64,000 nt of DNA from Bog-532 sp963824545 (GTDB taxonomy: Bacteria > Actinomycetota > Actinomycetes > Streptosporangiales > Streptosporangiaceae): NCBI GenBank assembly GCA_963824545.1, contig CAWGPP010000001.1:1-64000 (forward strand), given 5' to 3'. This document shows, piece after piece, positions 9,780 to 18,698 of the stretch. Position 1 is the first letter of the stretch. Each line of letters opens with the position of its first letter. Position numbers and translations under genes: made by a program. The notes under the pieces are model-generated. The model saw only the letters and a program-made list of their open reading frames with translations. It did not search any database and was not told the DNA's origin.

Positions 9780-10103
9780 ATGGCGTGGCTGGTCGTAGTC
9801 GTCGCGGGCGTGTTCGAGACCGGATTCGCCGTGGCCCTGAAGCTCAGTCACGGGATGACCCGGCTGTGGCCGACCGCTGGTTTCGCGGTTTGCGCGCTGA
9901 CCAGCTTCGCTCTGCTGACGGTTGCGCTGCGGGATCTCGAGGTGGGAGCCGCCTACGCGGTGTGGACCGGAATCGGGGCGGCGGGGGCCGCGGTGGTGGG
10001 AATGGCATTCCTGGGGGATGAGGTTTCGGCCCTGAAGCTCGTGTCAATCGGGCTGATTCTCGCCGGCGTGATCGGCCTCAACCTTTCGGGTGTCACGCCG
10101 TGA
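9780..10103 (+). CDS. small multidrug resistance (SMR) family exporter, Gdx/SugE-like
   Basis: A 107-residue four-helix membrane protein of the SMR family, normal length. The essential membrane glutamate is Glu13 (VFETGFAVALKLSHG). The central AAYAVWTGIG signature and the C-terminal GVIGLNLSG are present. The LKLSHGMTRLWPT segment looks more like guanidinium exporters (Gdx/SugE) than EmrE-type drug pumps. The start at 9780 has CCGGAGG 8 bases upstream; longer upstream frames lack one. The last 60 bases overlap tail-to-tail with dedA. SMR proteins act as dimers; only one SMR gene is present here, so a homodimer is expected. Confidence 0.88.
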   Translation: MAWLVVVVAGVFETGFAVALKLSHGMTRLWPTAGFAVCALTSFALLTVALRDLEVGAAYAVWTGIGAAGAAVVGMAFLGDEVSALKLVSIGLILAGVIGLNLSGVTP

Positions 10104-10706
10104 TGAGCGGTCTGGCCGGCGGTGGTACCGCAGGACGCGCCGGGTGCCCTCGATCAGGCCGCTGATGACGAGCGTCGCGCCGGCCGAGACCAGGAACCCG
10201 GCCCAGGGCCTGCCCTCGAAGGCGGCGCCGCCGAGGCGGCCGATGAAGAACGAGTACAGGGCCCAGATGATCGCGGCCACCGCGGTGGCGGAAATGAACC
10301 GCTGGCGCGGGTAGCCGGTCAGCCCGCAGCTCAGGGTGACGGCGGTGCGGCCGCCGGGGATGAAACGGCAGACGATGATGAGCTGCATCCCGAACCTCGC
10401 CAGCGAGCGCTCGGCCCAGGCCCGCCGGCGTTCACCCGCAGCACCCGAGAAAAACCTGCGTTCCGCGCGTGCCCCGAAGCGGCGGCCGAGGAGGTAGCAC
10501 AGGTTGTCCCCGGCGAAGGCGCCGGCCGCGGCGCACGCCACCAGCAGCCCGATACGCGGGTCGGTACTTCCCGCGGTCGCCACGCCGAGGGCGATGATCA
10601 CCGTCTCACTGGGCACCAGCGGAATGACCGCATCCAGCGCCGGGAGGGCGAACGCGAGGGCGTACGAGATCGCGGAGCCCGCGTGCAGGCTCGTCAGCGT
10701 GCTCAT
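10044..10706 (-). CDS. DedA-family (VTT domain) membrane protein
   Basis: A 220-residue DedA/SNARE-associated (VTT) protein. It carries the acidic PSETVIIALG motif, the GAFAGDNLCYLLGRRFG segment and the characteristic CRFIPGGRTAVTLSCG loop with its functional arginines, and ends in a basic tail. DedA proteins contribute to membrane homeostasis and some act as lipid (undecaprenyl phosphate or phosphatidylethanolamine) flippases; the substrate here is unknown. Its ATG overlaps the terC stop by 4 bases (ATGA at 10703-10706), so it is translationally coupled as the last gene of the DksA/TraR-TerC-DedA operon. Confidence 0.9.
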   Translation of the reverse strand: MSTLTSLHAGSAISYALAFALPALDAVIPLVPSETVIIALGVATAGSTDPRIGLLVACAAAGAFAGDNLCYLLGRRFGARAERRFFSGAAGERRRAWAERSLARFGMQLIIVCRFIPGGRTAVTLSCGLTGYPRQRFISATAVAAIIWALYSFFIGRLGGAAFEGRPWAGFLVSAGATLVISGLIEGTRRVLRYHRRPDRSSRRDTRKVEADHAGENQPD

Positions 10707-11656
10707 TCGCGCACCGGCTCGCGCACCGGCTCGCTCGGCATGGACCGTCCCCGCCGCGCCCGCCCGCGATCGCGCCAGAGGCTGGCGGCTACGGCGCCGC
10801 CCACGACGGCGACGATCACGGCGAGACTCAGCGCGATCGGCAGGTGGACGAACGGCGAGATGAGCATCTTCACGCCGATGAACGCCAGCAGCACGGCGAG
10901 CCCCTGCCGCAGGTAAGGAAACCGTTCCATCGAACCGGCCAGCAGGAAGTAGAGCGCGCGCAGGCCGAGCACCGCGAAGGCGTTGGAGGTGAACACGACG
11001 AACACGTCCCTGGTCACGCCGAAGACCGCCGGGATGGAGTCCAGCGCGAAGACCACGTCGGTCGCCTCGATGGCGATCAGCGCCAGCAGCAGCGGCGTGG
11101 CCAGGAGCCGGCCGCCGGATCGCGTGAGAAAGCGGCCGCCTTCGTACCCGTCGCTGACCGGCAGCAGCCGGCGCAGGCCGCGCACGATGACGCCGCCCCC
11201 CGGCGCGCCGGACTCGCCGGCCCGCAGCATGCGTACCCCGGCCAGCAGCACCAGCGCCCCGAATACGTAGAAGATCCAGCTAACGTGCTCGATCAGTGCG
11301 CCGCCGCCCGCGATGAAACCGGCGCGCAGGACGAGCGCGCCGACCACCCCGAGGTAGAGCACCCGTCGCTGCAGCGCGACCGGGACCGCGAGCGAGCCGA
11401 AGAGCAGGACGAAGACGAAGATGTTGTCGATGCTGAGCGCCTTCTCCAGCAGGTAGCCGGCCATGTACTCACCGGCGGTCCCCTGCCCCCGCCACACCCA
11501 CAGAACGGCGCCGAAGGCGAGCCCGGCGGTGATCCACAGGCCGCTCAGGACCGCGGCGGCCCGCAATCCCCCGGCGGCCGCCCGCCGGGAGACGAGCAGG
11601 TCCACGGCGATGAGCACGCCGATCACCGCGAGCGTGCTGGCCCAGGCCCAGGTCAC
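10703..11656 (-). CDS. TerC-family integral membrane protein
   Basis: A 317-residue TerC protein with about nine helices. The two family signatures are clear: EKALSIDNIFVFVLLFG and AIEATDVVFALDSIPAVFG, whose aspartates are candidate metal ligands. TerC family members are linked to tellurite resistance and, more recently, to manganese export. I start it at GTG 11656, which overlaps the upstream DksA/TraR stop codon as GTGA; the longer frame to 12121 is antisense-like noise with high arginine and proline. It is coupled on both sides in a compact operon. Confidence 0.88.
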   Translation of the reverse strand: MTWAWASTLAVIGVLIAVDLLVSRRAAAGGLRAAAVLSGLWITAGLAFGAVLWVWRGQGTAGEYMAGYLLEKALSIDNIFVFVLLFGSLAVPVALQRRVLYLGVVGALVLRAGFIAGGGALIEHVSWIFYVFGALVLLAGVRMLRAGESGAPGGGVIVRGLRRLLPVSDGYEGGRFLTRSGGRLLATPLLLALIAIEATDVVFALDSIPAVFGVTRDVFVVFTSNAFAVLGLRALYFLLAGSMERFPYLRQGLAVLLAFIGVKMLISPFVHLPIALSLAVIVAVVGGAVAASLWRDRGRARRGRSMPSEPVREPVRE

Positions 11657-12108
11657 CGCGGCGCCGGGGTCCACCTGGCCGCGAGGCGCGGCTGCGGGCT
11701 GGCCGGGGCGTCGCAGCGCGGGCAGTACCTGCTTTCCGGTGCGACGGTGAGCAGGCCGCCCGGGATCACCGATCCGCACTGCTCGCAGGAGCCGAACGTT
11801 CCGGCGGTGAGGCGGCCCAGCGCTTCTTCGACGTCGGCCAGCCCGCGCCGGGCCGCGACGGTGCGGCGCATCAGCCGGGCCAGCTCGCGCTGGCCGGGTG
11901 TGACCGGGTGCGGGGCCGGCGCGATGGGGATCTCCGGGACGGCCGCGGCCGCCCGGTGGTACGCCAGCGATAGCTCGGTGACTTCCTGCAGCCGTGCCCG
12001 CCAGCGGGCTTCCAGCAGGGACCGCCAGTGCGGAGCACGCCCGGCCGGGGGCGTCGCGCGCGGGGCCTGGGCTATCGCCGTCGTCCGGCGGTGTTCTTCT
12101 ATGGGCAT
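11653..12108 (-). CDS. TraR/DksA-type zinc-finger protein
   Basis: A 151-residue protein of the DksA/TraR group. An alpha-helical segment (RALREL-like LARLMRRTVAARRGLADVEEALGRLTAGTFG) precedes a four-cysteine zinc finger: CEQCG, then about 17 residues, then CPRCD. DksA/TraR proteins bind in the RNA polymerase secondary channel, but many actinomycete members of this size are uncharacterised. Its stop overlaps the terC GTG start (GTGA). The stop of the upstream small membrane protein (12099) overlaps its start by about 10 bases. Confidence 0.8.
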   Translation of the reverse strand: MPIEEHRRTTAIAQAPRATPPAGRAPHWRSLLEARWRARLQEVTELSLAYHRAAAAVPEIPIAPAPHPVTPGQRELARLMRRTVAARRGLADVEEALGRLTAGTFGSCEQCGSVIPGGLLTVAPESRYCPRCDAPASPQPRLAARWTPAPR

Positions 12109-12266
12109 GACGCTTCCTCATCGTCGCGGTGGGCGGCCGGTTCGTGGCCCGCGGGGTTCCGCCGTGCGGCGGCGCGCCGGGACCGGGCCAGCCGGAAAAA
12201 GACGGCAGCCAGGGCGATGCCGAAGAGGATCCACGGTCCCGCCGCGATCAGGTCAATCTCGGTCAT
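12099..12266 (-). CDS. small single-pass membrane protein
   Basis: A 55-residue peptide starting MTEIDLIAAGPW, with one hydrophobic segment (ILFGIALAAVFFRLA) followed by a strongly basic stretch and an acidic tail. It overlaps the start of the DksA/TraR gene by 10 bases, so it is probably the first gene of that operon. GAGGA lies about 10 bases before ATG 12266; a longer start at 12299 is possible. No family is recognised. Confidence 0.5.
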   Translation of the reverse strand: MTEIDLIAAGPWILFGIALAAVFFRLARSRRAAARRNPAGHEPAAHRDDEEASCP

Positions 12267-12472
12267 CTGCGCCGTCCTCGCTGCCAGTGCGGTCAGCATC
12301 AGTGCATCCGGTGGCCATGACCGCCTGGTGCAGGTGCCATGGTGGCGGTGTGGAGATCCGCGTCCCGGGTGGCCCGGCGGGGGTTGCTGACTGGCGGCCC
12401 GGGCCCACGGCGGCGACCATGGAGACGCCCGGGTACCCCGGGCGCGGCAGGCGGCGATGGCAGGGGGCAGCG

Positions 12473-13165
12473 GTGGCGACGGTCCTGGTCGTGGAGGATG
12501 AGCGCAAGCTGCGGGATTTCGTCCGCTCCTACCTGGAGCGGGCCGGATTCACCGTGCTGTCGACCGGTTCTGGCGCTGAGGCGATCGCGATGGCGGCCGA
12601 GGCGGCACCGGACCTGGTCGTGCTCGACCTCGGCCTGCCCGATGTGCCCGGCGAAGTGGTGGCCCGTGAACTGCGGGCCGCGGCGGGCACGCCGATCCTG
12701 ATGCTGACGGCCAAGACTGCGCAGGAAGACCGGATTCGCGGGCTGGAACTGGGCGCCGACGACTACGTGACCAAGCCGTTCAGCCCTCGTGAGCTGGTCC
12801 TGCGGGTACAGGCGATTCTGCGCCGCGGCGGCCCGGCCGCCGAGCAGGGCGTCACCCGGTACGGGGGCGGCGTGCTGGTCATCGATGAACCGCAGCGCCT
12901 GGTCACCGTGCGCGGAGCGGCCGTGGGCCTCACCCCGACCGAATGGGGCGTCCTGGTGGCCCTGGCCACCGCCCCGGGTCGGGTGTACTCGCGGTTCGAG
13001 CTGATCAACCGGGTCCGCGGGTATGAGTTCGAAGGGTACGAGCGCACCATCGACTCGCACGTGAAGAACCTGCGCCGCAAGATCGAGAGCGATCCGGGCC
13101 AGCCCCAGATCGTGCAGACGGTCCTGGGCGGCGGCTACCGGCTGGGCCTGTCCCGCGATGACTGA
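12473..13165 (+). CDS. OmpR/PhoB-family response regulator
   Basis: A 230-residue two-component response regulator. The receiver domain has the acidic pocket (VVEDE), the phospho-acceptor in VVLDLGLPD, the conserved threonine/alanine in MLTAKT and the lysine in DDYVTKPFS. The C-terminal winged helix ends TIDSHVKNLRRKIE...VLGGGYRLG. I start it at GTG 12473 because the homology begins there and CAGGGGG lies just upstream. The coding end overlaps the histidine kinase ATG by 8 bases. The pair is divergent from the DksA/TraR-TerC-DedA operon across about 200 bases, so it may control it. Confidence 0.93.
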   Translation: MATVLVVEDERKLRDFVRSYLERAGFTVLSTGSGAEAIAMAAEAAPDLVVLDLGLPDVPGEVVARELRAAAGTPILMLTAKTAQEDRIRGLELGADDYVTKPFSPRELVLRVQAILRRGGPAAEQGVTRYGGGVLVIDEPQRLVTVRGAAVGLTPTEWGVLVALATAPGRVYSRFELINRVRGYEFEGYERTIDSHVKNLRRKIESDPGQPQIVQTVLGGGYRLGLSRDD

Positions 13166-14492
13166 GCCGCGCGGCGACACCCTGGGCCTGCGGCTCGCTC
13201 TGGCGTTCCTGGCCGTCGCGCTGGCGGCGGTCGCACTGCTGGCCACCCTGACCGCGGTGTTCAGCGCCGCGGACGTCTCCAGCCTGGCCAGCCGCCAGCG
13301 TACCGAGCTGGCCGGCGCGGTGGCCGTGGCCGCCGAGGCAGTATGGGAACGGAACCACAGCTGGGCCGCCGACGGTCTCGCGCCCGTCCTGGATCTCGCC
13401 GCCCGCACCGGCGCGGACGTCCAGATCCGCGACCAGGGCGGCCGCATCGTGGCCTCCTCGGCCGGATTCGGCGCGAACCACGGGCCGCAGGCGAGCGCGC
13501 CGGTGGTGGCCGCCGGCCAGCGGATCGGGGCGGCCGTCGTCCGGTCCACTGGTTCTGGTCTCGGGGCCGCCGACCGGGTCCTGCAGACCGCGCTGCTGCG
13601 CGCCATCGCGGGCGCGGCCGGCCTGGCCGCACTGCTGGCCCTGCTCACCGGGCTCGCCGTGGCACGGCGGATCACCCGCCCGGTCACCCGGCTGATCGCG
13701 GTGACCCGGGCGATGACGGCCGGGGACCGCACCGCGCGGGCCGGCGAGATCCGCGCGCCTGGTGAGCTGCGCGAGCTGGCGGCCGCCTTCGATCAGATGG
13801 CCCGCACGATGGACCGGCAGGAGCAGCTGCGCCGGGATCTGGTCGCCGACGTCGCACACGAGCTGCGCACCCCGATCGCGGTGCTGCAGGCCGGGCACGA
13901 GGCGCTGCTGGACGGGGTGGCCGAGCCAACCCCTGAGGAGCTGGGATCGCTGCGCGACGAGGTGCTGCGGCTGGCCCGTATGGTCGGCGACCTGCAGACG
14001 CTGGCCGCGGCGGATGCCGCCAACCTGCATCTGGCCCTGCGGAGCAGCGACCTGGCCGGACTGGCGGCCAGCGCCGCCGAGAGCCTGGCCCGGCGGTTTG
14101 AGGTGGCCGGTATCACGCTGACCCGGCAGCTCTCCGGGGCGCCGGTGCTCGCCGACCCGCACTGGCTGCACCAGGTCATCACCAACCTGCTCAGCAACGC
14201 GCTGAAGTTCACCCCGGCCGGGGGCCAGGTCACGATCACGACCCGGCCGGCCGGCCCGGACGCCGTGCTGACGGTCACCGACACCGGCGCCGGTATCCCC
14301 GCCGAGGATCTGCCGCACATCTTCGACCGGTTCTGGCGCGGCCAGCAGGCGGCGCAGATATCCGGCAGCGGAATCGGCCTGGCGATCGCGGCCGAGCTGG
14401 CCCGGGCGCACGGCGGCCGGCTGACCGCCAGCAGCCAGCCCGGGCAAGGCACGCAGATGACCCTGACGCTGCCGGGCGCTCCCCGGCCCTGA
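13158..14492 (+). CDS. sensor histidine kinase (BaeS-like)
   Basis: A 444-residue membrane sensor kinase. It has an N-terminal helix (about 12-36), an extracytoplasmic region of about 100 residues, a second helix (about 148-172), a HAMP domain, the dimerisation/phosphorylation box RDLVADVAHELRTPIAVL, and an ATPase domain with N-box HQVITNLLSNALKFTP, G1 DTGAGIP, F-box IFDRFWRG and G2 GSGIGLAIA. The extracytoplasmic part has no recognised ligand fold, so the signal is unknown. It forms an operon with the upstream regulator. Confidence 0.93.
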   Translation: MTEPRGDTLGLRLALAFLAVALAAVALLATLTAVFSAADVSSLASRQRTELAGAVAVAAEAVWERNHSWAADGLAPVLDLAARTGADVQIRDQGGRIVASSAGFGANHGPQASAPVVAAGQRIGAAVVRSTGSGLGAADRVLQTALLRAIAGAAGLAALLALLTGLAVARRITRPVTRLIAVTRAMTAGDRTARAGEIRAPGELRELAAAFDQMARTMDRQEQLRRDLVADVAHELRTPIAVLQAGHEALLDGVAEPTPEELGSLRDEVLRLARMVGDLQTLAAADAANLHLALRSSDLAGLAASAAESLARRFEVAGITLTRQLSGAPVLADPHWLHQVITNLLSNALKFTPAGGQVTITTRPAGPDAVLTVTDTGAGIPAEDLPHIFDRFWRGQQAAQISGSGIGLAIAAELARAHGGRLTASSQPGQGTQMTLTLPGAPRP

Positions 14493-15692
14493 TCAGCCGG
14501 GCGCGGGCCGGGGCTGCGGGGGCCGCCGGGCCTGGAACGCGTGCCGGTACGCCTGCGGGCTGGTCTGCAGGGCGCGCCCGAAGTGCTTACGGAGATTCCC
14601 GGCCGTGCAGAAACCGCTGCCGTGCGCGACCGTCTCGATGGGCAGGTCGCTGGTTTCGAGCAGGCGCTGCGCGAGACGGATACGTTCCCGCACGATCCAC
14701 TGGTACGGGGTCGCACCGGTACTGGCCAGGAACCGGCGGGCGAACGTGCGCGGGCTCATCGCGGCCCGCGCGGCCAGGTCCTGGACGGTTACCGCCTCGT
14801 CCAGGTGCGCCTGCAGCCAGGTCAGGGTGTCAGTGAACAGGCTGCCCTCGTCCAGGGCAGGCATCGGCGTCTCGATGTACTGCGCCTGCCCTCCCTCCCG
14901 GTACAGCGGCACCACCAGGTCACGGGCCAGCCGGCTGGCAATCTCCGTCCCGTAGTCGCGCTGCACCACATGCAGGCACAGGTCGATGCTGGCGGCGCTG
15001 CCCGCCGAGGTGAGCACGTCCCCTTCGTCCACGTACAGCACTCCCGGATCGACCGAAACCCTCGGGTAGCGGCGGGCTAGCTCGGCGCATTCGGTCCAGT
15101 GTGTGGTCGCCGCGTGCCCCTCCAGAATCCCCGCTGCGGCCAGGACAAACGCGCCGGTACACAGGGAGAGGATCCGGCACCCCTGGTCCCGGGCCGTGCG
15201 CAGCGCCCCCAGCACCTCGGCCGGGACCCGATCCGGACGACTGGTCGGCACCACGATCACGGTCCGGGCGGACCGTATCGCCGCCAGGCCACAGGGGACC
15301 TGCATCTGGAAGCCGGCCTCCGGGGTGACCGCGGCGGAGGCCGCGCAGACGGACAGGCGATACCACGGGACCCCGAAGTCGGCGGCGTAGTCCCCGCCGA
15401 AGATCTCGCAGACCACACCGATGTCCGGTTCAGGATGTGCACCTCGATGCCGCCGCGGTCGTAGCTGAATTCCCAGTCGAAGCCTGCTCGGCCTGCGGAT
15501 ACGGAACGGCCTTGAGGCGAAGGACCGGCCGAAGAGGAGATAACCGATCCGACCGGCCATCTGGGCCTCGCGCAGCGCGCGGCGTCGCGCGATGTCGCGT
15601 TCAACGGTGTCCAGATGCGGCGGCCAGACGATTTCCTTGACCGCGACATCCCGGCCGAGCAGCTCGTCGCGGGCGCGCCAGACGACCCCCAT
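14493..15692 (-). CDS. GlxA-family AraC regulator fused to a kinase scrap
   Basis: The last roughly 310 residues match a GlxA-type transcription factor. A DJ-1/PfpI-like domain begins near IGVVCEIFGG and carries SLCTGAFVLAAAGIL and TTHWTECAELARRYP. A C-terminal AraC double helix-turn-helix follows (DLAARAAMSPRTFARRF; ETVAHGSGF...LRKHFGRALQTSPQAYR). The usual first 15-20 residues of the DJ-1 domain are missing. In place of them the same frame reads upstream into residues 1-48, which are the N-lobe of a serine/threonine kinase. The 35-40 residues between match neither family. The fusion frame is open, so a chimeric product is possible; otherwise the regulator would start internally (GTG at 15416). 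Stop lies next to the kinase operon stop (14492). Confidence 0.7.
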   Translation of the reverse strand: MGVVWRARDELLGRDVAVKEIVWPPHLDTVERDIARRRALREAQMAGRIGYLLFGRSFASRPFRIRRPSRLRLGIQLRPRRHRGAHPEPDIGVVCEIFGGDYAADFGVPWYRLSVCAASAAVTPEAGFQMQVPCGLAAIRSARTVIVVPTSRPDRVPAEVLGALRTARDQGCRILSLCTGAFVLAAAGILEGHAATTHWTECAELARRYPRVSVDPGVLYVDEGDVLTSAGSAASIDLCLHVVQRDYGTEIASRLARDLVVPLYREGGQAQYIETPMPALDEGSLFTDTLTWLQAHLDEAVTVQDLAARAAMSPRTFARRFLASTGATPYQWIVRERIRLAQRLLETSDLPIETVAHGSGFCTAGNLRKHFGRALQTSPQAYRHAFQARRPPQPRPAPG

Positions 15693-15770
15693 CCCGCCCC
15701 GGCCGATAATGGCCTGAAACCGTAACGCCCGGCAAGAAGGCGTTCTGGCTCAGCGGGGGACCCACGTCAG
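15551..15770 (-). pseudogene. serine/threonine protein kinase N-lobe remnant
   Basis: The remains of a PknB-type kinase. The glycine loop IIGRGGMGVVW and the catalytic lysine region GRDVAVKEI are clear, and the alpha-C region reads RRRALREAQMAGRI. Homology stops there, before the catalytic loop, so about 80% of a kinase domain is absent. The expected leader (a GRY motif before RFQAIIG) lies in another frame, implying a 1-nt deletion near 15722, and no usable start codon precedes the glycine loop. It reads straight into the GlxA-like gene. Confidence 0.7.
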
Positions 15771-15796
15771 GCCGATTATCCCTTCCGCGCCCGGAG

Positions 15797-17212
15797 CTAA
15801 CAAACGGCTGCGGAGACCTGCACGCCGAGGCCGAGGGACCGGCCGCGCTCGTACAGGTTGGAGATCGGTACCCGGCGGGACACCGCGCTGTAGTCGTCGG
15901 CGGCCAGCAAGATCGCCCGCCGCTCGGCGTCGGTGTCGGTGGCGGCGTGCGCGACCAGCTCCGTGAGCGCCATCGCCTGCGCTTCGGCGACCGAGGTTTC
16001 GCGGGTGCCTTCCAGGATGCAGTACCAGGCATCCGCCCCGGCCAGGCTCCCCGGCCCGTCCAGGGCCGGGCATACCGGAGCTGGATGTCGCCGATGTGCG
16101 GCCGGGCGGCGAGGATCCGGGAGATCGCGGCGCCGTGCAGCCCGTCCCCGTCGGCGGCCTCCAGCCAGGCCACGTCCAGCCGGTCCAGGAAACTCGCAGC
16201 GTTGGCGGGTGGCCCGCCGGGCGCGGCCAGGGCCAGATTCACCACGGCCTGCATGACGTCGGTGTAATAGGCGGCGGCCCCGTCCCCGGTCTCGATCATC
16301 GCCAGCAGCAGCACTCCCAGGTCGCGGGGTGGCAGGTCCCACAGGCACAGCCGGGCCTCATCCGGCCAGATCGCCACGCGCCGGGCACCGGTGCCGTGCA
16401 GCAGGCGGCGGGTCCGCCCGGCTTTGACCCGGGCGTCCGGGCCGCCCTTGCAATCCAGCACGATCAGCAGCGGCCGGTCCCCTTCCCGGCGGGCATAGGC
16501 CGTCAGGGCGGCGGCGTACCAGCCGGCCCACAGCCGCATCATCAGGTTGGTTTTCCCCGACCCGGACGAGCCGATGATCACCGCGTGCCGGCCGAACGAG
16601 GTGTAGGGGACGGCCAGGACCGGCCGCCACGGATGCCGGATGGCGCGGATGACCGGCCCGATCACGACCAGGCCGGCCCGGGCCAGGAGGGGGACGGTGC
16701 CGGGGGCGGCGGCCCGGCCCCGTGCCGCCCGCACCTGGCGGCGCCACTGCCGGGCGTCGAACTCGATCGGGGCGGAGGCGGTCAGCCCGGCAAGACCCGT
16801 GGTGATGGCGTAGATCCGCCACGCCCACAGCGCGCCGGCAACCGCGAGCCCGGCCGGGACGGCGACGGGGGCGACGAGCAGCCCGGCCCGCACGATGCCC
16901 CGGCCGCGAGCAGGTGCCAGGCGTGCCCGTAGTCGCTGGCCGGGGCGAGCGCGATCGCGGGCCAGGCGTGCAGCCGGATCGCTTCGCCGATGGCGTAGAT
17001 GGCGGTCATCGGCAGTGACCAGCAGGCGGCCCGCCACAGCCGGGCCGGGGCCAGCCGCACAGCCACCCGGCCAGGTACCCGGCCCCGGCGACGAGGGTGA
17101 ACGGCCACGCGGTCACCGCGACAGCGGCCAGCAGCAGCCAGCCGATCCCCTTCACCGCCTTGCGCAGCAGCCACAGCGCGGCGGTGAGCTTCAGCCAGGA
17201 CCAGATGCTCAC
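15797..17212 (-). pseudogene. FtsK/SpoIIIE-like conjugal translocase, N-terminal and central part
   Basis: Encodes the AICE-type DNA-transfer ATPase. It starts MSIWSWLKLTAALWLL with two or more membrane segments and reaches an FtsK P-loop IIGSSGSGKTNLMMRL, followed by LLIVLDCKGGPDAR. Reading it needs frame changes near 17055 (after GWLCGW), 16905 (after HLLAAG) and 16060 (before SLAGADAWYCILEG); at least two sit at C-runs. The final frame ends ISNLYERGRSLGLGVQVSA followed by AVC and a stop, exactly where homologues continue with a QSWQGLG block. That block and the rest of the protein are found at 30730-31188 on the other strand. The ATG overlaps the upstream gene's stop (ATGA at 17212-17209). 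Confidence 0.8.
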
Positions 17213-17943
17213 ATGACGGCCCCTTCCGGCAGGTCCCGGACCACCATCCGGGGCTGCAACGGCGCGGGCAGCGCGTCCACGGCGCGCAGCACGACCGGGC
17301 GGGCAGCCGGGGCGGTCAGGTACACCACCTGCCCGAACGCGGTCCGGGCTCGGCCGCCACGCCGGGGCCGTAGTCGCTGGCCCGGGCCAGCAGGGCGCGC
17401 ATGATCGCCACGGTGCGGGCGAGCGGTTTGGGCGTCAGTTCGGCTTCGATCGCCCAGATCTGCCCCGCGTAGGGGGAGCCGTCCAGGGATGGCCAGTGCA
17501 CCTCGGCATCCGGGATATGCGCGGTGCCCACCCGCCCGCCGATCGCGGCGCGGATCCGGCGCTCGCTGCCCCACCACGCCCGCCCCTCCCGGTACACCTC
17601 GCCGGCTTCAAGCCACAACCGGACCGCGAGGACGGCGCGGATGTGCGCCAGCCGGGAGATGGCCGGACGTGACGCCGGGTACCGCAGCCCGGTCGCCGTC
17701 ATCCCCGCGCTGGTCAGCCAGCACCACGCGGGGCCGGGGCACAACGTGCCGGTGCCGGCGTAGCCGGCGTGCCGCCACCCGGGCCACGATGGCGCGCAGC
17801 CGGTCACCGCGCACGTGCAGGGCGGCGGCGAGCTGGTCGTAAGGTGCCCCGTATTGTTCGGCGCACAGCACCAGGCCGGTGATGTCCCGGCCGGTGAGCT
17901 TGACCGTCCCGGCGTCGGACCGCCGGGCGGGGGCGGGCGGCAT
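17209..17943 (-). pseudogene. replication-relaxation family protein of the AICE, frameshifted
   Basis: Across three frames this region reads as one protein of about 240 residues. The N-terminus is KLTGRDITGLVLCAEQYGA (winged-helix-like). A middle part includes HAGYAGTGTL and AEVHWPSLDGSPYAGQIWA, then IEAELTPKPLARTVAIM. The C-terminus is GQVVYLTAPAARPVVLRAV...RDLPEGAVM. This matches replication-relaxation (Replic_Relax, PF13814) proteins that precede FtsK-like genes in actinomycete elements. Frame changes lie near 17783 (extra G in a G-run) and near 17355 (missing C in a C-run). The stop overlaps the ftsK-like start. Confidence 0.65.
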
Positions 17944-18101
17944 GGCACCACGTTTATCCCGGTGCTGATCCGGGCCGGGCCGGAACGGTCATTTTCCGGC
18001 AGCCACCGGCAATTTCCGGCAGCCAATTCCCGGCAACCGGGTGCGGGATCAGCGGCCGGGGACCGGAGCGGGCAACCGGAGTACGGCAGCAAGCTGGCCG
18101 G

Positions 18102-18698
18102 TCACGGGATATATCCAGTCGAGGTGAAGGCGGCGCGCAGGATGGGGGCGATCACGTCGATCATCGTGCCGGGGTCGCCGTGGAAGGCGGCTCGCCAGTC
18201 GCAGTCCCATTCCAGGTGGCCATCGTCGCTGAGCCGTACCGTGCCGAGCCACGGGCGGGCGGGGCTGGTGACCTCGATGTCGGTGGTGGCCTCGAACGAT
18301 TCCAGGTCCTCGCTCACCCGCAGGGTCACGGTCAGGCCCCGGTCTTGCACGTGCCGGCCGACGGCGCCTTTGAATGGGAACGATCGGTAGGCGTCCGCAT
18401 CGGGGGCCGTGTCAGCGGCCTGGGGTGCGCCGAGGATGTGCACGATGATCGCGGTGAGCGTGGCCGGGTCGGTGGCGGGGCCGGTGACGGGCTCGTAATG
18501 CCACTGGACCCATCCGGTCCCAGGAAAAGTCAGGCAGGACCGGGCACCGGGGACGTTGAGGATGACCAGTTCGCGGCTGTCCCCCCGGCAGTGGCTGTGC
18601 ACTCCGGCACCGGCGGCAGCCAGCCGGGCGATCACCTGGGCGGGGGCTGTACCGGAACTGGCACTCAGGGACAGGGTGAGGTCCGGCACGTGGGTCAT
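18102..18698 (-). CDS. AICE-associated hypothetical protein
   Basis: A 198-residue soluble protein with no recognised domain. It has an alternating pattern suggesting an alpha/beta fold, with AQVIARLAAAGAGVHSHCRG near the N-terminus and MIDVIAPILRAAF near the C-terminus. Its ATG overlaps the stop of the upstream 64-residue gene by 4 bases (ATGA, 18695-18698), so the two are coupled. It sits between the GntR promoter region and the replication-relaxation gene, the usual place for accessory genes in such elements. Unlike its neighbours it has an intact frame. Confidence 0.6.
   Translation of the reverse strand: MTHVPDLTLSLSASSGTAPAQVIARLAAAGAGVHSHCRGDSRELVILNVPGARSCLTFPGTGWVQWHYEPVTGPATDPATLTAIIVHILGAPQAADTAPDADAYRSFPFKGAVGRHVQDRGLTVTLRVSEDLESFEATTDIEVTSPARPWLGTVRLSDDGHLEWDCDWRAAFHGDPGTMIDVIAPILRAAFTSTGYIP

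Noticed and set aside
12299..14447. Two long minus-strand frames (477 and 480 codons) over the RR/HK pair
   Set aside because: Shadows of the response regulator and histidine kinase.
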